Shown: positions 35,361 to 44,775, counted from the first letter of the stretch. The stretch: DNA of 64,000 bases from Streptomyces sp. NBC_00390 (GCF_036057275.1 NZ_CP107945.1:3348001-3412000), one strand, 5' to 3'. Notes: generated from the sequence alone by a model not told the origin. Numbers and translations: made by a program.

Positions 35361-36602
35361 TCAGTCCGTCACATCGATCAGGCAGCGGTTGCTCTCCACC
35401 CCTGCGGCCGTCACCACCTGGACGTCGACCTGTCCCGGTTCGACCTCCACCGGGATCGGCACGGTGAGCACGGTGTCCGTCGGGTTGGCGAAACCGCCGG
35501 GTACGGGGATCAGCGGGACATGGACATGGACGGTTCCGATGCGTACGACCATCCGGGCCAGCAGGTCGGGTGTGCCGGCGCCCGGCCGGACGAAGCCGGC
35601 GCCACGGATCTCGATGTCGTCACCGGTACGGATGGGGCCGTCCAGGTCACCTGCCTCGCGGGCCCGTACCACCGACAGCACGACGGGCCGACTGCCCTCC
35701 GCGTACTTACCGGCGAAGTACGTCGCCGCCGAGACCGCGACCAGCAGCACGAGCCCCCACGGCAGCTCGGGCAGCTGCTCGGGCCGCCGGGCCAGGCGTA
35801 TCAGGGCGAACACCACGGTGACCGTACTGACCAGCAGATACTGCGCGTCGGCGAAGTTGCCGCGCCCGGCGTCGTCGCAGAGCAGATCGGCCGGCCGCGG
35901 CCGGTCCGCGCGCAGTTTCTGCAGCCGCAGGCCGACGACGCGCCGGGCGACGACCCGGCGCACCACCACGGCGATCGCACACACCAGCGCCAGGACGCAG
36001 AGCAGGCCCGCGCCGTGGGAGAGGGCGAGGCCCGCGCTCAGCCGGCCGCGTTCGGCGGACGAGGAGGCCCAGGCCTGCTGAAGGGAGAGGAACAGGACCG
36101 CGTAGCCGGCGACCAGGACCCAGGACGCGGCCACGGCGCGCGAGGTCGACAGGCGGTTGTCGTCACCGATCAGCGGCGCGAGCAGCCCCCCGCGTTCCCG
36201 GTGCAGCCAGGCAGCCGCGGTCAGCAGGGCGCCGACCAGGAGCGCGGCAAGCAGCCCCGAGGTGCGGGCGCCGGTCCAGCCCGCGCCCATGGCGGTCACC
36301 AACTGCGCCAGCGCGAGGGCGGCGAAGGCCGCCCAGACGGTGACGACGGAACCCTGGCGGACCCGGTGCAGCCACGCCGTGGCCGCTGCCCGGCCCCGGT
36401 CGGCGACCGTACGGGCCGACTCGGTCAGCTCGTCCGACACCCACTGGCGCGAGGCGCCGGGCGAGTGGGCGACGGCAGCGGGCAGCCCCTGACCGGCGGC
36501 CAGCTCGTCTCGCCGGGCGATGAACTCGGCCACCGCACGCCGGTGTCCTTCGCGTGCCTGGTGCGAACACGTGCCGCACTGTTCTGCTTCCTGCACCGCC
36601 AC
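35361..36602 (-). CDS. Polytopic membrane protein of unknown function
   Basis: The 413-residue protein has a soluble N-terminal part with a CGTC pair (residues 10-13), about six membrane helices (100-310), and a C-terminal beta-rich soluble domain of about 100 residues (ending GVESNRCLIDVTD) that could be an IPT/TIG-like extracytoplasmic domain. The start is uncertain: GTG at 36602 or 36596 are both possible, with a weak GGGAAGG about 14-20 bases upstream. I recognise no family. Confidence 0.68.
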   Translation of the reverse strand: MAVQEAEQCGTCSHQAREGHRRAVAEFIARRDELAAGQGLPAAVAHSPGASRQWVSDELTESARTVADRGRAAATAWLHRVRQGSVVTVWAAFAALALAQLVTAMGAGWTGARTSGLLAALLVGALLTAAAWLHRERGGLLAPLIGDDNRLSTSRAVAASWVLVAGYAVLFLSLQQAWASSSAERGRLSAGLALSHGAGLLCVLALVCAIAVVVRRVVARRVVGLRLQKLRADRPRPADLLCDDAGRGNFADAQYLLVSTVTVVFALIRLARRPEQLPELPWGLVLLVAVSAATYFAGKYAEGSRPVVLSVVRAREAGDLDGPIRTGDDIEIRGAGFVRPGAGTPDLLARMVVRIGTVHVHVPLIPVPGGFANPTDTVLTVPIPVEVEPGQVDVQVVTAAGVESNRCLIDVTD

Positions 36603-36755
36603 GACCCGAACGCCACCTTCCCGATTCGCCGACGCACGCCGTGAAACGCTGCGTGATGTCTGGGAATTGTGCCGTACGCAAGCCGCCGCCACCCCGATGG
36701 CCGAGGCCGGAACGGGTGAAATACATCATTACCGGATTGACGCGACGGGCAGGCG

Positions 36756-37552
36756 CTACTGTCGCAGTTCCGGCTCGGCGCGGCTGATCTCTCGCCACAG
36801 GGGCTGATGACTGATCCACGCGACAAGATCCGTGCCCAGTTGATCGCGCGTGGCGACCGCGTCCCGGTGCCCGATCAGCAGCGGCTTGCCGGCCGCCCGC
36901 GCCGCGATCTGAATCCGGGCGCAGCGCTCCATGGAGATGAACCACCAGGCGGCCGCGTCGACCGAGTCGCCGACCGTCAGCAGCCCGTGGTTGCGCAGGA
37001 TGACGGCTTTGTACGCTCCGAGCGCTTCGGCGATCCGCCGGCCCTCGTCCTCGTCCACGGCCACCCCTGTGTACGAGTCGACGAGCGCGTGGTCCTCGTA
37101 GAAGGCGCATGCCTCCTGTGTGATCGGCTCGATCAGCTCGCCCAGCGCGGCGAGCGCACGCCCGTGGACCGAGTGGGTGTGCACGACGGCGACCACATCG
37201 GGCCGGGCCCGGTGCACCTGGGCATGCACCGCGAACGCGGCCTGATTGACACGGTGCCGCCCCACCACGACCTGCCCCTGCTCATTGGCGAGAACCAGAT
37301 CACCGGCGGTGACATGCGCGAACGGCACTCCGAAAGGGTTCACCCAACAGCAGTCGGTGTGCTCGGGATCCCGAGCGGTGATGTGCCCCGAGACCCCGTC
37401 CTCGTACCCGAACCGCCCGAGCAGCCGCAGTGCCCCGGCCAGCCGCTCCGGTACGCCCGCTCCTCGACCACCGACTCGAACACGGGCGGCATGGCGAAAC
37501 CCAGCTGCTCCACGGGTATCGGCTCCGGCACCTGCGCCTGCGTGTCCGTCAT
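36756..37552 (-). pseudogene. Class II aldolase/adducin family gene, frameshifted
   Basis: The first 33 codons from ATG 37552 read MTDTQAQVPEPIPVEQLGF and end in VEERAYR. The rest, including LAGALRLLGRFGYEDGVSG, the metal-binding VVHTHSVHG and LRNHGLLTVG, is in a different frame. The junction near 37447-37452 reads CGGAGCGGCTGG where a family-typical R-K-E-R-L would need four more bases. The total span is 797 bases, two short of a full codon. As it stands the gene is broken; a sequencing error is equally possible. An internal GTG could restart the C-terminal 195 residues. Intact relatives act on sugar phosphates or related aldol substrates. Confidence 0.78.
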
Positions 37553-37630
37553 GGCGCGGAAGGTACCTCCGGGCGCGTCAACTGGCCATATGCGGCGCGT
37601 TACTGACCCGCCCTCCGCGAGAATGCGCAC

Positions 37631-38068
37631 ATGACCGCACCGACATCCCCACTTGTCGCCCTCCTCGGCCTCGAACCGCACGTCGAGGGCGGCTGGTACA
37701 AGCAGACCTGGCAGACGGCGGGCACGACCACCCCGCCCGGCTACCCCGGCCCGCGTGCGTACGCCACCGGGATCTACTTCCTGCTGCACCCCGGCGAGAG
37801 GTCGCGCTGGCACCGGGTCCGCTCCGACGAACTGTGGCTCTGGCACCGCGGCGGGCCGCTCCAGCTGCATCTGGGCGGCACGGGCGACAAGCCGTCGGAC
37901 GCCACGACCGTGACTCTCGGCCCGTCCGTCGAGTCGGGCGAGCAGCCCCAACTGCTGGTCCCGGCCGGCACCTGGCAGGCCGCGGACCCTGCGGGCGACG
38001 AGCCGACCCTGGTGACCTGCATCGTCGCGCCGGGCTTCCACTTCGACGACTTCACGCTGGAGCCGTAG
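37631..38068 (+). CDS. Cupin-fold DUF985 protein
   Basis: The 145-residue soluble protein matches the DUF985 cupin pattern: HVEGGWYKQTW, GIYFLLHPGERSRWHRV, DELWLWHRGGPL, and a C-terminal VAPGFHFDDF. The paired His/Glu positions would form a small-molecule or metal pocket in the cupin barrel. The ligand is unknown. It is divergent from the broken aldolase gene and convergent, by 10 bases, with the Uma2 gene. Confidence 0.87.
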   Translation: MTAPTSPLVALLGLEPHVEGGWYKQTWQTAGTTTPPGYPGPRAYATGIYFLLHPGERSRWHRVRSDELWLWHRGGPLQLHLGGTGDKPSDATTVTLGPSVESGEQPQLLVPAGTWQAADPAGDEPTLVTCIVAPGFHFDDFTLEP

Positions 38069-38078
38069 GGCTCGCGCA

Positions 38079-38663
38079 CTACAGGTGGTCGATCGCCGTC
38101 AGGTCGATGTCGACGGTGAAGGGGACGGAGAGCTTGACGCGGTCGCGGAAGGTGCCGATGGGCACATAGACACGCGACTCCTTGTCGAGCTCGAAGGCAT
38201 GGACCACGGGCCGCTGGTCCTCACCGGCCATGTCGACCCGCCAGAAGTGCGGGATGCCGGCACCGGCGTACTTGTGCGGTTTGGTGTCGGTGTCGCGGGC
38301 CTCGGAGTCCGGGGAGACCACCTCGACCGCCAGCAGCACGTCCCTGACCTGGAAGTAGGTCTGCTCGCGGCTCCGCGCGGCGGCGGCACGGACCACCGAC
38401 ACATCCGGCTCGGGGCCGTTGCGCTGGTCGAGTACGACGGTCATCTCGCGCCGGACCTTCAGCTCGGGCGGCACCGTACTGCGCAGCCCATGCACCAACA
38501 GGTCGATCGCGATGCTGTGGAAATCCCGCTGCGGACTCACGAAGACCAGGCTCCCGTCGATCAGCTCGGTGTGCGGCGGGAGGTCGGGCAGGGTGAGAAG
38601 GTCGTCCACGGTGTAGCCCTCGCGTGGCGGCACCGGCCAGTGGTGCGAGATCTCTGCGCTCAT
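38079..38663 (-). CDS. Uma2-family (DUF820) putative endonuclease
   Basis: The 194-residue protein has the PD-(D/E)XK-like layout of Uma2/DUF820: an N-terminal TVDDLLTLPD, TELIDGSLVFVSP, then EPDVSVV and AVEVVSPDS carrying the predicted acidic active-site residues. It is a frequently expanded family in actinobacteria and cyanobacteria; nuclease activity is inferred from fold only. ATG at 38663 has GGGAG five bases upstream; the in-frame ATG at 38675 lacks one. Confidence 0.85.
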   Translation of the reverse strand: MSAEISHHWPVPPREGYTVDDLLTLPDLPPHTELIDGSLVFVSPQRDFHSIAIDLLVHGLRSTVPPELKVRREMTVVLDQRNGPEPDVSVVRAAAARSREQTYFQVRDVLLAVEVVSPDSEARDTDTKPHKYAGAGIPHFWRVDMAGEDQRPVVHAFELDKESRVYVPIGTFRDRVKLSVPFTVDIDLTAIDHL

Positions 38664-38720
38664 GAGTGCTCCCATGGACGTGATTCTGGTCCGTACGATC
38701 AGACTACCCACCGTGAACGA

Positions 38721-38756
38721 CGACGCCGCCGCTCAAACGAACGAGCGACGGCGTCG
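38721..38756 (-). terminator. Terminator downstream of guaA
   Basis: CGACGCCG-C-CGCTC (38721-38734) pairs with GAGCG-A-CGGCGTCG (38743-38756), with one mismatch and an 8-base loop. It starts 20 bases past the guaA stop. Confidence 0.75.
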
Positions 38757-38775
38757 GTGTTGACCTTCGGGAGGG

Positions 38776-40371
38776 TCACTCCCACTCGATGGTGCCCGGC
38801 GGCTTGCTCGTCACGTCCATCACCACGCGGTTGACGTCCGCGACCTCGTTGGTGATCCGGGTCGAGATCTTCCCCAGCACCTCGTACGGCATACGCGTCC
38901 AGTCCGCCGTCATGGCGTCCTCGGACGAGACGGGGCGCAGCACGATCGGGTGGCCGTAGGTGCGGCCGTCGCCCTGGACACCGACGCTGCGCACATCGGC
39001 GAGCAGCACGACGGGGCACTGCCAGATGTCGCGGTCGAGCCCGGCCGCGGTGAGCTCCTCACGGGCGATCGCGTCCGCCTCGCGCAGCAGGTCCAGGCGC
39101 TCCTTGGTGACCTCGCCGACGATCCGGATGCCCAGGCCCGGGCCGGGGAACGGCTGACGCTGGACGATCTCGTCCGGCAGGCCGAGCTCCTGGCCGACCA
39201 TGCGGACCTCGTCCTTGAACAGCTTGCGCAGCGGCTCGACGAGCTCGAACTCGAGGTCTTCGGGCAGTCCGCCCACGTTGTGGTGCGACTTGATGTTGGC
39301 GGTGCCGGTACCGCCGCCGGACTCGACGACGTCCGGGTAGAGCGTGCCCTGCACCAGGAACGCGACGTCCTCGCCGTGCTCGGCCTCGGCCACGATCTCG
39401 GCCTGCGCCTGCTCGAAGACGCGGATGAACTCCCGGCCGATGATCTTCCGCTTCTCCTCGGGGTCGGCGACCCCGGCGAGTGCCGCGAGGAAGCGCTCCT
39501 CGGCCTCGACCACCTTGAGCTGCACACCCGTGGCCGCCACGAAGTCCTTCTCGACCTGCTCGGTCTCGCCCTTGCGCATCAGACCGTGGTCGACGTACAC
39601 GCAGGTCAGCTGGGAGCCGATGGCCTTCTGGACCAGAGCCGCGGCAACCGCCGAGTCCACGCCGCCGGACAGACCGCAGATGGCACGCTTGGTGCCGACC
39701 TGCTCGCGGATGGCCGCGATCTGCTCCTCGATGACATTGCCGGTGGTCCAGTTCGGCTCGATGCCGGCACCCCGGTACAGGAAGTGCTCCAGCACCTGCT
39801 GGCCGTAGGTGGAGTGCATCACCTCGGGGTGGTGCTGCACGCCGTAGAGCTTCTTCTCGTCGTTCTCGAACGCGGCGACCGGCACGACGTTCGTGGACGC
39901 GGTGACGGTGAAGCCTTCGGGGGCAGCGGAACAGGCGTCGCCGTGCGACATCCACACCGACTGCTCGGCCGGGGTGCCCTCGAAGAGGGTCGAACCGGGC
40001 TTGGTGACGTGCAGCGGTGTACGGCCGTACTCGCGCGCACCGGTGTTGTCGACCTTGCCGCCGAGGGTCGTCGCCATCAGCTGGAAGCCGTAGCACATGC
40101 CGAAGACGGGGACGCCGGCCTCGAAGATCTCACGGTCCAGGCGCGGGGCGCCCTCCGCGTACACGGAGGAGGGGCCGCCGGACAGGATGATCGCCGCGGG
40201 CTTCTTGGCCAGCATCTCGGCCACCGGCATGGTGGACGGGACGATCTCGCTGTAGACCCGGGCCTCACGGACGCGGCGGGCGATGAGCTGGGCATACTGC
40301 GCGCCGAAGTCGACAACGAGGACTACGTCCGGGTTGGATGCGGGCGCGGCAGCGGGGGACGCTGAGGACAC
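38776..40371 (-). CDS. guaA: GMP synthase (glutamine-hydrolysing)
   Basis: The 531-residue enzyme converts XMP to GMP with glutamine and ATP. The class I amidotransferase domain has Cys93 in [10 protein letters not shown] and the [11 protein letters not shown] motif. The ATP-pyrophosphatase domain has the [14 protein letters not shown]-loop. The C-terminal dimerisation domain ends in the typical KPPGTIEWE. It starts with GTG at 40371 with GGAAGG upstream. It works with guaB and the purH/purN products in this window. Confidence 0.97.
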   Translation of the reverse strand: MSSASPAAAPASNPDVVLVVDFGAQYAQLIARRVREARVYSEIVPSTMPVAEMLAKKPAAIILSGGPSSVYAEGAPRLDREIFEAGVPVFGMCYGFQLMATTLGGKVDNTGAREYGRTPLHVTKPGSTLFEGTPAEQSVWMSHGDACSAAPEGFTVTASTNVVPVAAFENDEKKLYGVQHHPEVMHSTYGQQVLEHFLYRGAGIEPNWTTGNVIEEQIAAIREQVGTKRAICGLSGGVDSAVAAALVQKAIGSQLTCVYVDHGLMRKGETEQVEKDFVAATGVQLKVVEAEERFLAALAGVADPEEKRKIIGREFIRVFEQAQAEIVAEAEHGEDVAFLVQGTLYPDVVESGGGTGTANIKSHHNVGGLPEDLEFELVEPLRKLFKDEVRMVGQELGLPDEIVQRQPFPGPGLGIRIVGEVTKERLDLLREADAIAREELTAAGLDRDIWQCPVVLLADVRSVGVQGDGRTYGHPIVLRPVSSEDAMTADWTRMPYEVLGKISTRITNEVADVNRVVMDVTSKPPGTIEWE

Positions 40372-40463
40372 TACGGCGGCCTTCCGGCGTTGGGAGGGGT
40401 CTTTATCTGTCGATTCTACCGGCGCGCGAGGGTCGCTCTTCGTCTCACCATCCGAACGCGGCT

Positions 40464-40493
40464 TTGGCCGCCGCCGGGCATCAGGTCCATACT
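40464..40493 (+). promoter_or_regulatory. Predicted promoter for the chorismate mutase leader
   Basis: A TTGGCC -35 (40464-40469) is 18 bases from a CATACT -10 (40488-40493). Transcription would then start at or next to the A of the leader ATG at 40500, giving a leaderless message. Confidence 0.5.
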
Positions 40494-40499
40494 GTCCGC

Positions 40500-40571
40500 A
40501 TGCACACGCAGCTGACCTTCGTCTTTACCTATGGCACCGGCCCGTCCGGCTGCCATGGTCGTGCTGCTTGA
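40500..40571 (+). CDS. Probable Phe/Tyr leader peptide of the chorismate mutase gene
   Basis: A 23-codon ORF, beginning [20 protein letters not shown], has three aromatic codons (Phe7, Phe9, Tyr11) close together. It ends with TGA 25 bases before a strong hairpin and about 110 bases upstream of chorismate mutase, the enzyme that commits to Phe and Tyr. No ribosome site is present; the start would be at the 5' end of the message. Translation-coupled attenuation by charged Phe/Tyr tRNA is inferred from this arrangement, not shown. Confidence 0.6.
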   Translation: MHTQLTFVFTYGTGPSGCHGRAA

Positions 40572-40596
40572 GCCACTGACAAGCGACTTCCCAGGC

Positions 40597-40621
40597 GCCC
40601 CGGGCCGACAAGGCCCGGGGC
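40597..40621 (+). terminator. Attenuator-type hairpin before chorismate mutase
   Basis: GCCCCGGGCC (40597-40606) pairs perfectly with GGCCCGGGGC (40612-40621) around GACAA, followed by a T-containing tract (gttctgcattct). GGCCCG inside the leader (about 40539-40544) could pair with part of the left arm as an antiterminator. Confidence 0.68.
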
Positions 40622-40680
40622 GTTCTGCATTCTCCGGGCCGTGCCGCTCCGGGGGCCCCGAGACCAAGGAGCCCCACGAG

Positions 40681-40977
40681 ATGACCGTCACCGAGCAGAC
40701 CACCACCGAGAAGACCGGCGCGCGCACCGACGAGGCCGCGACAGTGATCACCGGCGCCCGCGAACGCATCGACGCACTCGACGACCGGATCATCGGCCTG
40801 ATCCAGGAGCGGATGGCCGTCTCCGCGGTGATCCAGGAGGCCCGGCTCTCCTCCGGCGGCCGCCGGGTGAACCTGGCGCGTGAGATGGAGGTGCTCGGCC
40901 ACTACAGGGACGCACTCGGCAAGCCGGGTACGTCGCTGGCAATGACGATGCTGGAGCTCTGCCGGGGCCGCATCTGA
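40681..40977 (+). CDS. Chorismate mutase, AroQ type
   Basis: The 98-residue cytoplasmic enzyme would convert chorismate to prephenate for Phe and Tyr synthesis. RERIDALDDRIIGLIQERM, SSGGRRVNLAREMEV and the C-terminal LELCRGRI resemble the short actinobacterial AroQ mutases typified by Mycobacterium Rv0948c, a class usually activated by a DAHP-synthase partner. ATG at 40681 has AAGGAG ten bases upstream. It is probably controlled by the leader peptide and hairpin upstream. Confidence 0.88.
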   Translation: MTVTEQTTTEKTGARTDEAATVITGARERIDALDDRIIGLIQERMAVSAVIQEARLSSGGRRVNLAREMEVLGHYRDALGKPGTSLAMTMLELCRGRI

Positions 40978-41849
40978 CTCCCGCGTCCACGCGCACGTGT
41001 GTACGGACCCGCTCTCACCCGTACGGCGCGTGACTGCGCCGAGCGCCGCTTCGTTGATGCCAGTGTCCGTGCCAGCCAGGGGCGGCCCTCGAAGGAAACC
41101 ACGCGTGGCTCCGCTGGAGCGTGTGACGTACCGCAGGTACGTCGTGGGACCTCGCCCCAGCGCGCGTGACCGGACGGCAGGGGACAGCAGCCCGGTCACC
41201 CCAAGGGCGGTCGGCTCCCGGGGACGCCCGGGGCCGGCCGCATCCGGTCCGACCGACCGCGTACGCCGCGGTCCGCGCAACACGACGCACAAGCGAGCAA
41301 GTCCCCTTCTTCGCACCTGCCCTGACGTCGATGCCGACCACCGAACGCCCCACGGAAGGGATTCCGCGGGGCGCTTGCGCATGCCCTCACACGGCGGGCA
41401 CCGCGTTGGCCTGGTCCAGGTCGCGTCGGCGCGCGTCGGGGCTTCGCCCGGCCCACCTGTCCGTCACCGGGGAATCTCCTCCACCGGATCGCCCGGCTTC
41501 CAGCCGGTTTCGTCGTGGCCTTCGCGGCCGGTTCCGGAGTAGGCCGCTCCGGCGGGGGCGGTGCACGCCGTCGCGGCGAGGGCCAGTGCCACCTCCGGCG
41601 CCCGACACGACGGGGCGGAGCCGGGGGTTGCCTGTGAACGGACCACGGATCGGGCACAGCCCCGGGCACCCCGAACCAGTGACGTACGCCACATAAGCTT
41701 TTTGTCAGTGCGGGGACAACCATTCACACGGGTCGCAGGTCATCCATGCGTAACAACGGCCTCACCCGTGTGCGTGCATTTACGGAGCGGAGGGGCCCAA
41801 CCAGACTCCGTACCGCCTCCCGCGGTACCCGGACTTCGCTGAGGTCTTA
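40978..41849. other. Gene-poor stretch between chorismate mutase and the LAETG protein
   Basis: I see no convincing full gene in these 872 bases. They hold a perfect 8-bp inverted repeat (GACGTACC at 41125-41132, GGTACGTC at 41136-41143) and a hairpin at 41346-41373 (CGCCCC-A-CGGAA paired with TTCCG-C-GGGGCG). The minus-strand frame ending at 41464 has strongly G/C third positions over its last 45 codons and a hydrophobic ALALAATACTAPAG segment. It lacks a good start, so it may be a decayed secreted-protein gene. The last 170 bases should contain the promoter of the LAETG gene. Confidence 0.5.
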
Positions 41850-42860
41850 ATGAAGCTTCGCCGCGCCATGGCTGTCGCTGCCGCGACCGCCGTCATCGCT
41901 CCCGCCACCTTCCTGGCGGCGCCGGCTGCGTACGCGGACCCGAGCCCGGCCACCTCGGAGTCGGCGACGGCGACCGCCGACCCGGCGCCGTCGGACACCG
42001 CCACGACCTCCCCCGCGCCGTCCGACATCGCCACGGCCTCGCCCGCGCCGTCGGACACCGCGACCACGACCACCTCGCCGTCGCCGTCCGACTCCGCGAC
42101 CACGTCGCCTTCGCCGTCCCCGTCGACCACCGCGCCCGATGACGAGGACCCCGACGAGGAGTTCGAGTGCGAGGAGGGTGATGTCAAGGTTTCCCTCGGT
42201 GGCTTCCCGAACAAGATCGTCGCAGGCAGCGGCTGGAAGAACTTCACGTTCAACGTGAAGAACTCCGGCAAGACCGACATCGAGAGCCTGCTCGTCTACA
42301 GCACCGCCATCTACGAGGGCAGCCTTGAGGGGGACACGGCGGACAAGCTCGTCGACAAGTACGCGCACTTCGAGTACAAGGACCCCGAGTCGGGCGAGTG
42401 GATCAACGACTTCGAGGGCGCGCCGATCAACAACGGCATGTTCTTCGGCGAGTTCGCGCTCGACGCCGGCAAGAAGGTCACGATCGATCTGCGCGTGAAG
42501 ATCGACAAGGGTGCGCCTGCAGGCGACGGGCTTGCAATCGCCGCCGGCAGCTACGACAACGCTACCGATGACGACGAGACGTTCGAGTGCTACGAGAGCG
42601 GCCAGTTGTACCCGTTCACGATCGTCAAGGCCGGCAGCAACCCCGGTGACATCGACGACTCGAAGCCGAACGGCGAGAAGCCGGGCAGCGACGTCAAGCC
42701 GCAGGGTGACGCCAAGGAGATCAAGGTCACCGGCAACCTCGCCGAGACCGGTTCGGACTCGCAGCTCCCCGTCATCGGCGCCATCGGCGGTATCACCATC
42801 CTCGCCGGTGCCGGTGTCGTCTTCGCCATGAAGCGCCGCAAGGGCAACGCTGCCGCGTAA
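41850..42860 (+). CDS. Sortase-anchored surface protein with LAETG signal
   Basis: The 336-residue protein has a Sec signal (cleavage near 30), a Ser/Thr/Pro/Ala-rich stalk of about 75 residues (PSDTATTSPAPSDTA type), a folded acidic domain (about 103-265) with two Cys, and an LAETG sorting signal at 297-301. A membrane helix and a KRRK tail follow. It should be attached to peptidoglycan by a class E sortase; no sortase gene is in the window. The function of the folded domain is unknown. ATG is preceded by GAGG. Confidence 0.92.
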   Translation: MKLRRAMAVAAATAVIAPATFLAAPAAYADPSPATSESATATADPAPSDTATTSPAPSDIATASPAPSDTATTTTSPSPSDSATTSPSPSPSTTAPDDEDPDEEFECEEGDVKVSLGGFPNKIVAGSGWKNFTFNVKNSGKTDIESLLVYSTAIYEGSLEGDTADKLVDKYAHFEYKDPESGEWINDFEGAPINNGMFFGEFALDAGKKVTIDLRVKIDKGAPAGDGLAIAAGSYDNATDDDETFECYESGQLYPFTIVKAGSNPGDIDDSKPNGEKPGSDVKPQGDAKEIKVTGNLAETGSDSQLPVIGAIGGITILAGAGVVFAMKRRKGNAAA

Positions 42861-42894
42861 CACCGCACCACACGCCATACCCGGCCCCTGAGGC

Positions 42895-42942
42895 CACAAG
42901 AAGTCCGCTGCACTCGGAGGGGGGTGCAGCGGCCTTCTTGTG
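42895..42942. terminator. Bidirectional terminator after the LAETG gene
   Basis: CACAAGAAG-T-CCGCTGCAC (42895-42913) pairs with GTGCAGCGG-C-CTTCTTGTG (42924-42942), with one mismatch. It lies between convergent genes. Confidence 0.82.
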
Positions 42943-42963
42943 TCTACAGGCAGGGCGGCGGGG

Positions 42964-44775
42964 TCACTTCTTCGGCGGGACCGCCGGGATGCCCAGGAAC
43001 GGCAGCTTCAGCGCGCCGAACGCCTCCGCCGGGACCGCCGGGGACTTCGGGGTGACCGGGGACAGGCGTTCGTACGCCTCGCCCTGCGCCGGACGCAGGT
43101 CGTCCTCACCCTTGTTCGGCCACAGCGACATCGCCCGCTCCGCCTGGGCCGTGATCGTCAGGGACGGGTTCACGCCCAGGTTCGCCGAGACCGCCGAGCC
43201 GTCCACGACCGAGATGCCCGGGTGGCCGTAGAGCCGGTGGTACGGGTCGATCACGCCCGCGTCCTCAGTGGCGCCGATCGGGCAGCCGCCCAGGAAGTGG
43301 GCGGTCAGCGGGGTGCCCATCAGTTCGCCGATGTTGGAGCCGGCGAAGCCGTTGATCTCCTCGGCGAGGAGCGAGGCCGACCGCGTGGCCGCCGGGATCT
43401 GCTTGGGGTTCGGGGCGCCGTGGCCCTGGCGGGCGGTGAGCAGACCCTTCCCGAGCCCCCTGGGCTTGCGGTACGTCGTCAGCGAGTTGTCGAGCGACTG
43501 CATGACGAGGCCGATGATGGTCCGCTCGGACCAGCGACGGTTGGACAGGGCGCGGAGGGCGAGCCAGGGATGCCGGACCATGTTCCCGGCCCAGGCCGCC
43601 ACCCGGTGCTTCGCGCTGAACGGCACCTGCAGGACGGTCATGCCGCCCATCGCGTTGGAGCCCTTGCCGTAACGGACGGGCTCGATGTGGGTGTTGGCGT
43701 CCGGGTGGATGGACGACGTGATCGCGACGCCGCGCGTGAAGTCGACCTTGTCCGCGCCGTGCCGCTTGCGGTAGCGGCGGTTGTCGGTCTGTGCGCCGAC
43801 GATCGCCTCGGAGTTGGTGCGGGTCAGTTCGCCGAGCCGACCGGAGATCCGCGGCAGCAGACCGCCGTCCTTCATCCGGTGCAGCAGGGTCTGGGTGCCG
43901 TAGGTACCGGCGGCGACGACCACCCGGCGGGCGGTGAACGTACGGCCCTTGCCCTTGCGCTTGTTGTCGCTGGGCAGCGTCCGGACGGCGAAGCCGCCCT
44001 GCGCGTCCTCGGTGACGGAGACGACGGACGTCATCGGGTGGATGACCGCACCCGCCTGCTCGGCGAGGTAGAGGTAGTTCTCGTTGAGGGTGTTCTTCGC
44101 GCCGTGGCGGCAGCCCGTCATGCACTCGCCGCACTCGGTGCACGCCTTGCGCGAGGGGCCCACGCCGCCGAAGTACGGGTCGGCGATCTCCTGGCCCGGC
44201 CTCGCCTTCGCCGTGCCGTCGGCATCGTCGCCGTCGCCGAAGAACACGCCGACCGGCGCCATGTGGAACGTGTCGCCGACACCCATCGCCTCGGCGGTCG
44301 CCTTGAGATGCACGTCCGACGGGGTCATCGTCGGGTTGAGCCGCACCCCGAGCATGCGCCGCGCCTGGTCGTAGTACGGCTTCAGCTCCTCGTGCCAGTC
44401 CGTGATGTCCTTCCACTGCGGGTCGTTGAAGAACGGCGCGGGCGGCACGTACAGCGTGTTGGCGTAGTTGAGCGAGCCGCCGCCCACGCCCGCTCCCGCC
44501 AGCACCATCACATTGCCGAGCAGATGGATGCGCTGGATGCCGAAGAGCCCGAGGGCCGGGGCCCACAGATAGTTGCGCAGGTCCCAGGAGTTCTTGGGCA
44601 GCGTCTCGCGGGTGAATCGGCGGCCGGCTTCCAGAACGCCGACGCGGTAGCCCTTCTCCGTCAGCCGCAGCGCCGAGACCGAGCCGCCGAAGCCCGAGCC
44701 GACGACGATGACGTCGTAGTCGTACGCAGAATCGTCGGAGTCTTCCTGATTTTGGGCAGGGGGGACCTCGGACAT
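42964..44775 (-). CDS. GMC-family oxidoreductase with a four-Cys cluster
   Basis: The 603-residue flavoenzyme has an N-terminal FAD motif GSGFGG (26-31), AGAGVGGGSLNYANTL (93-108) typical of cholesterol-oxidase-like GMC members, and the C-terminal VDGSAVSANLGVNPSLTITA. Residues 212-222 contain CTECGECMTGC, a CxxCxxCxxxC pattern that could hold an iron-sulfur cluster. It is 38 bases downstream of the semialdehyde dehydrogenase gene on the same strand, so they are probably co-transcribed. The substrate is unknown, perhaps a sterol-like or primary alcohol. ATG at 44775 has GAGGAG upstream; the reading frame further upstream is only the shadow of that gene. Confidence 0.9.
   Translation of the reverse strand: MSEVPPAQNQEDSDDSAYDYDVIVVGSGFGGSVSALRLTEKGYRVGVLEAGRRFTRETLPKNSWDLRNYLWAPALGLFGIQRIHLLGNVMVLAGAGVGGGSLNYANTLYVPPAPFFNDPQWKDITDWHEELKPYYDQARRMLGVRLNPTMTPSDVHLKATAEAMGVGDTFHMAPVGVFFGDGDDADGTAKARPGQEIADPYFGGVGPSRKACTECGECMTGCRHGAKNTLNENYLYLAEQAGAVIHPMTSVVSVTEDAQGGFAVRTLPSDNKRKGKGRTFTARRVVVAAGTYGTQTLLHRMKDGGLLPRISGRLGELTRTNSEAIVGAQTDNRRYRKRHGADKVDFTRGVAITSSIHPDANTHIEPVRYGKGSNAMGGMTVLQVPFSAKHRVAAWAGNMVRHPWLALRALSNRRWSERTIIGLVMQSLDNSLTTYRKPRGLGKGLLTARQGHGAPNPKQIPAATRSASLLAEEINGFAGSNIGELMGTPLTAHFLGGCPIGATEDAGVIDPYHRLYGHPGISVVDGSAVSANLGVNPSLTITAQAERAMSLWPNKGEDDLRPAQGEAYERLSPVTPKSPAVPAEAFGALKLPFLGIPAVPPKK

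Noticed and set aside
41125..41143. Phage or integrase attachment site at the GACGTACC inverted repeat
   Set aside because: No integrase, tRNA gene or direct-repeat boundary is nearby. It is recorded only as an inverted repeat.
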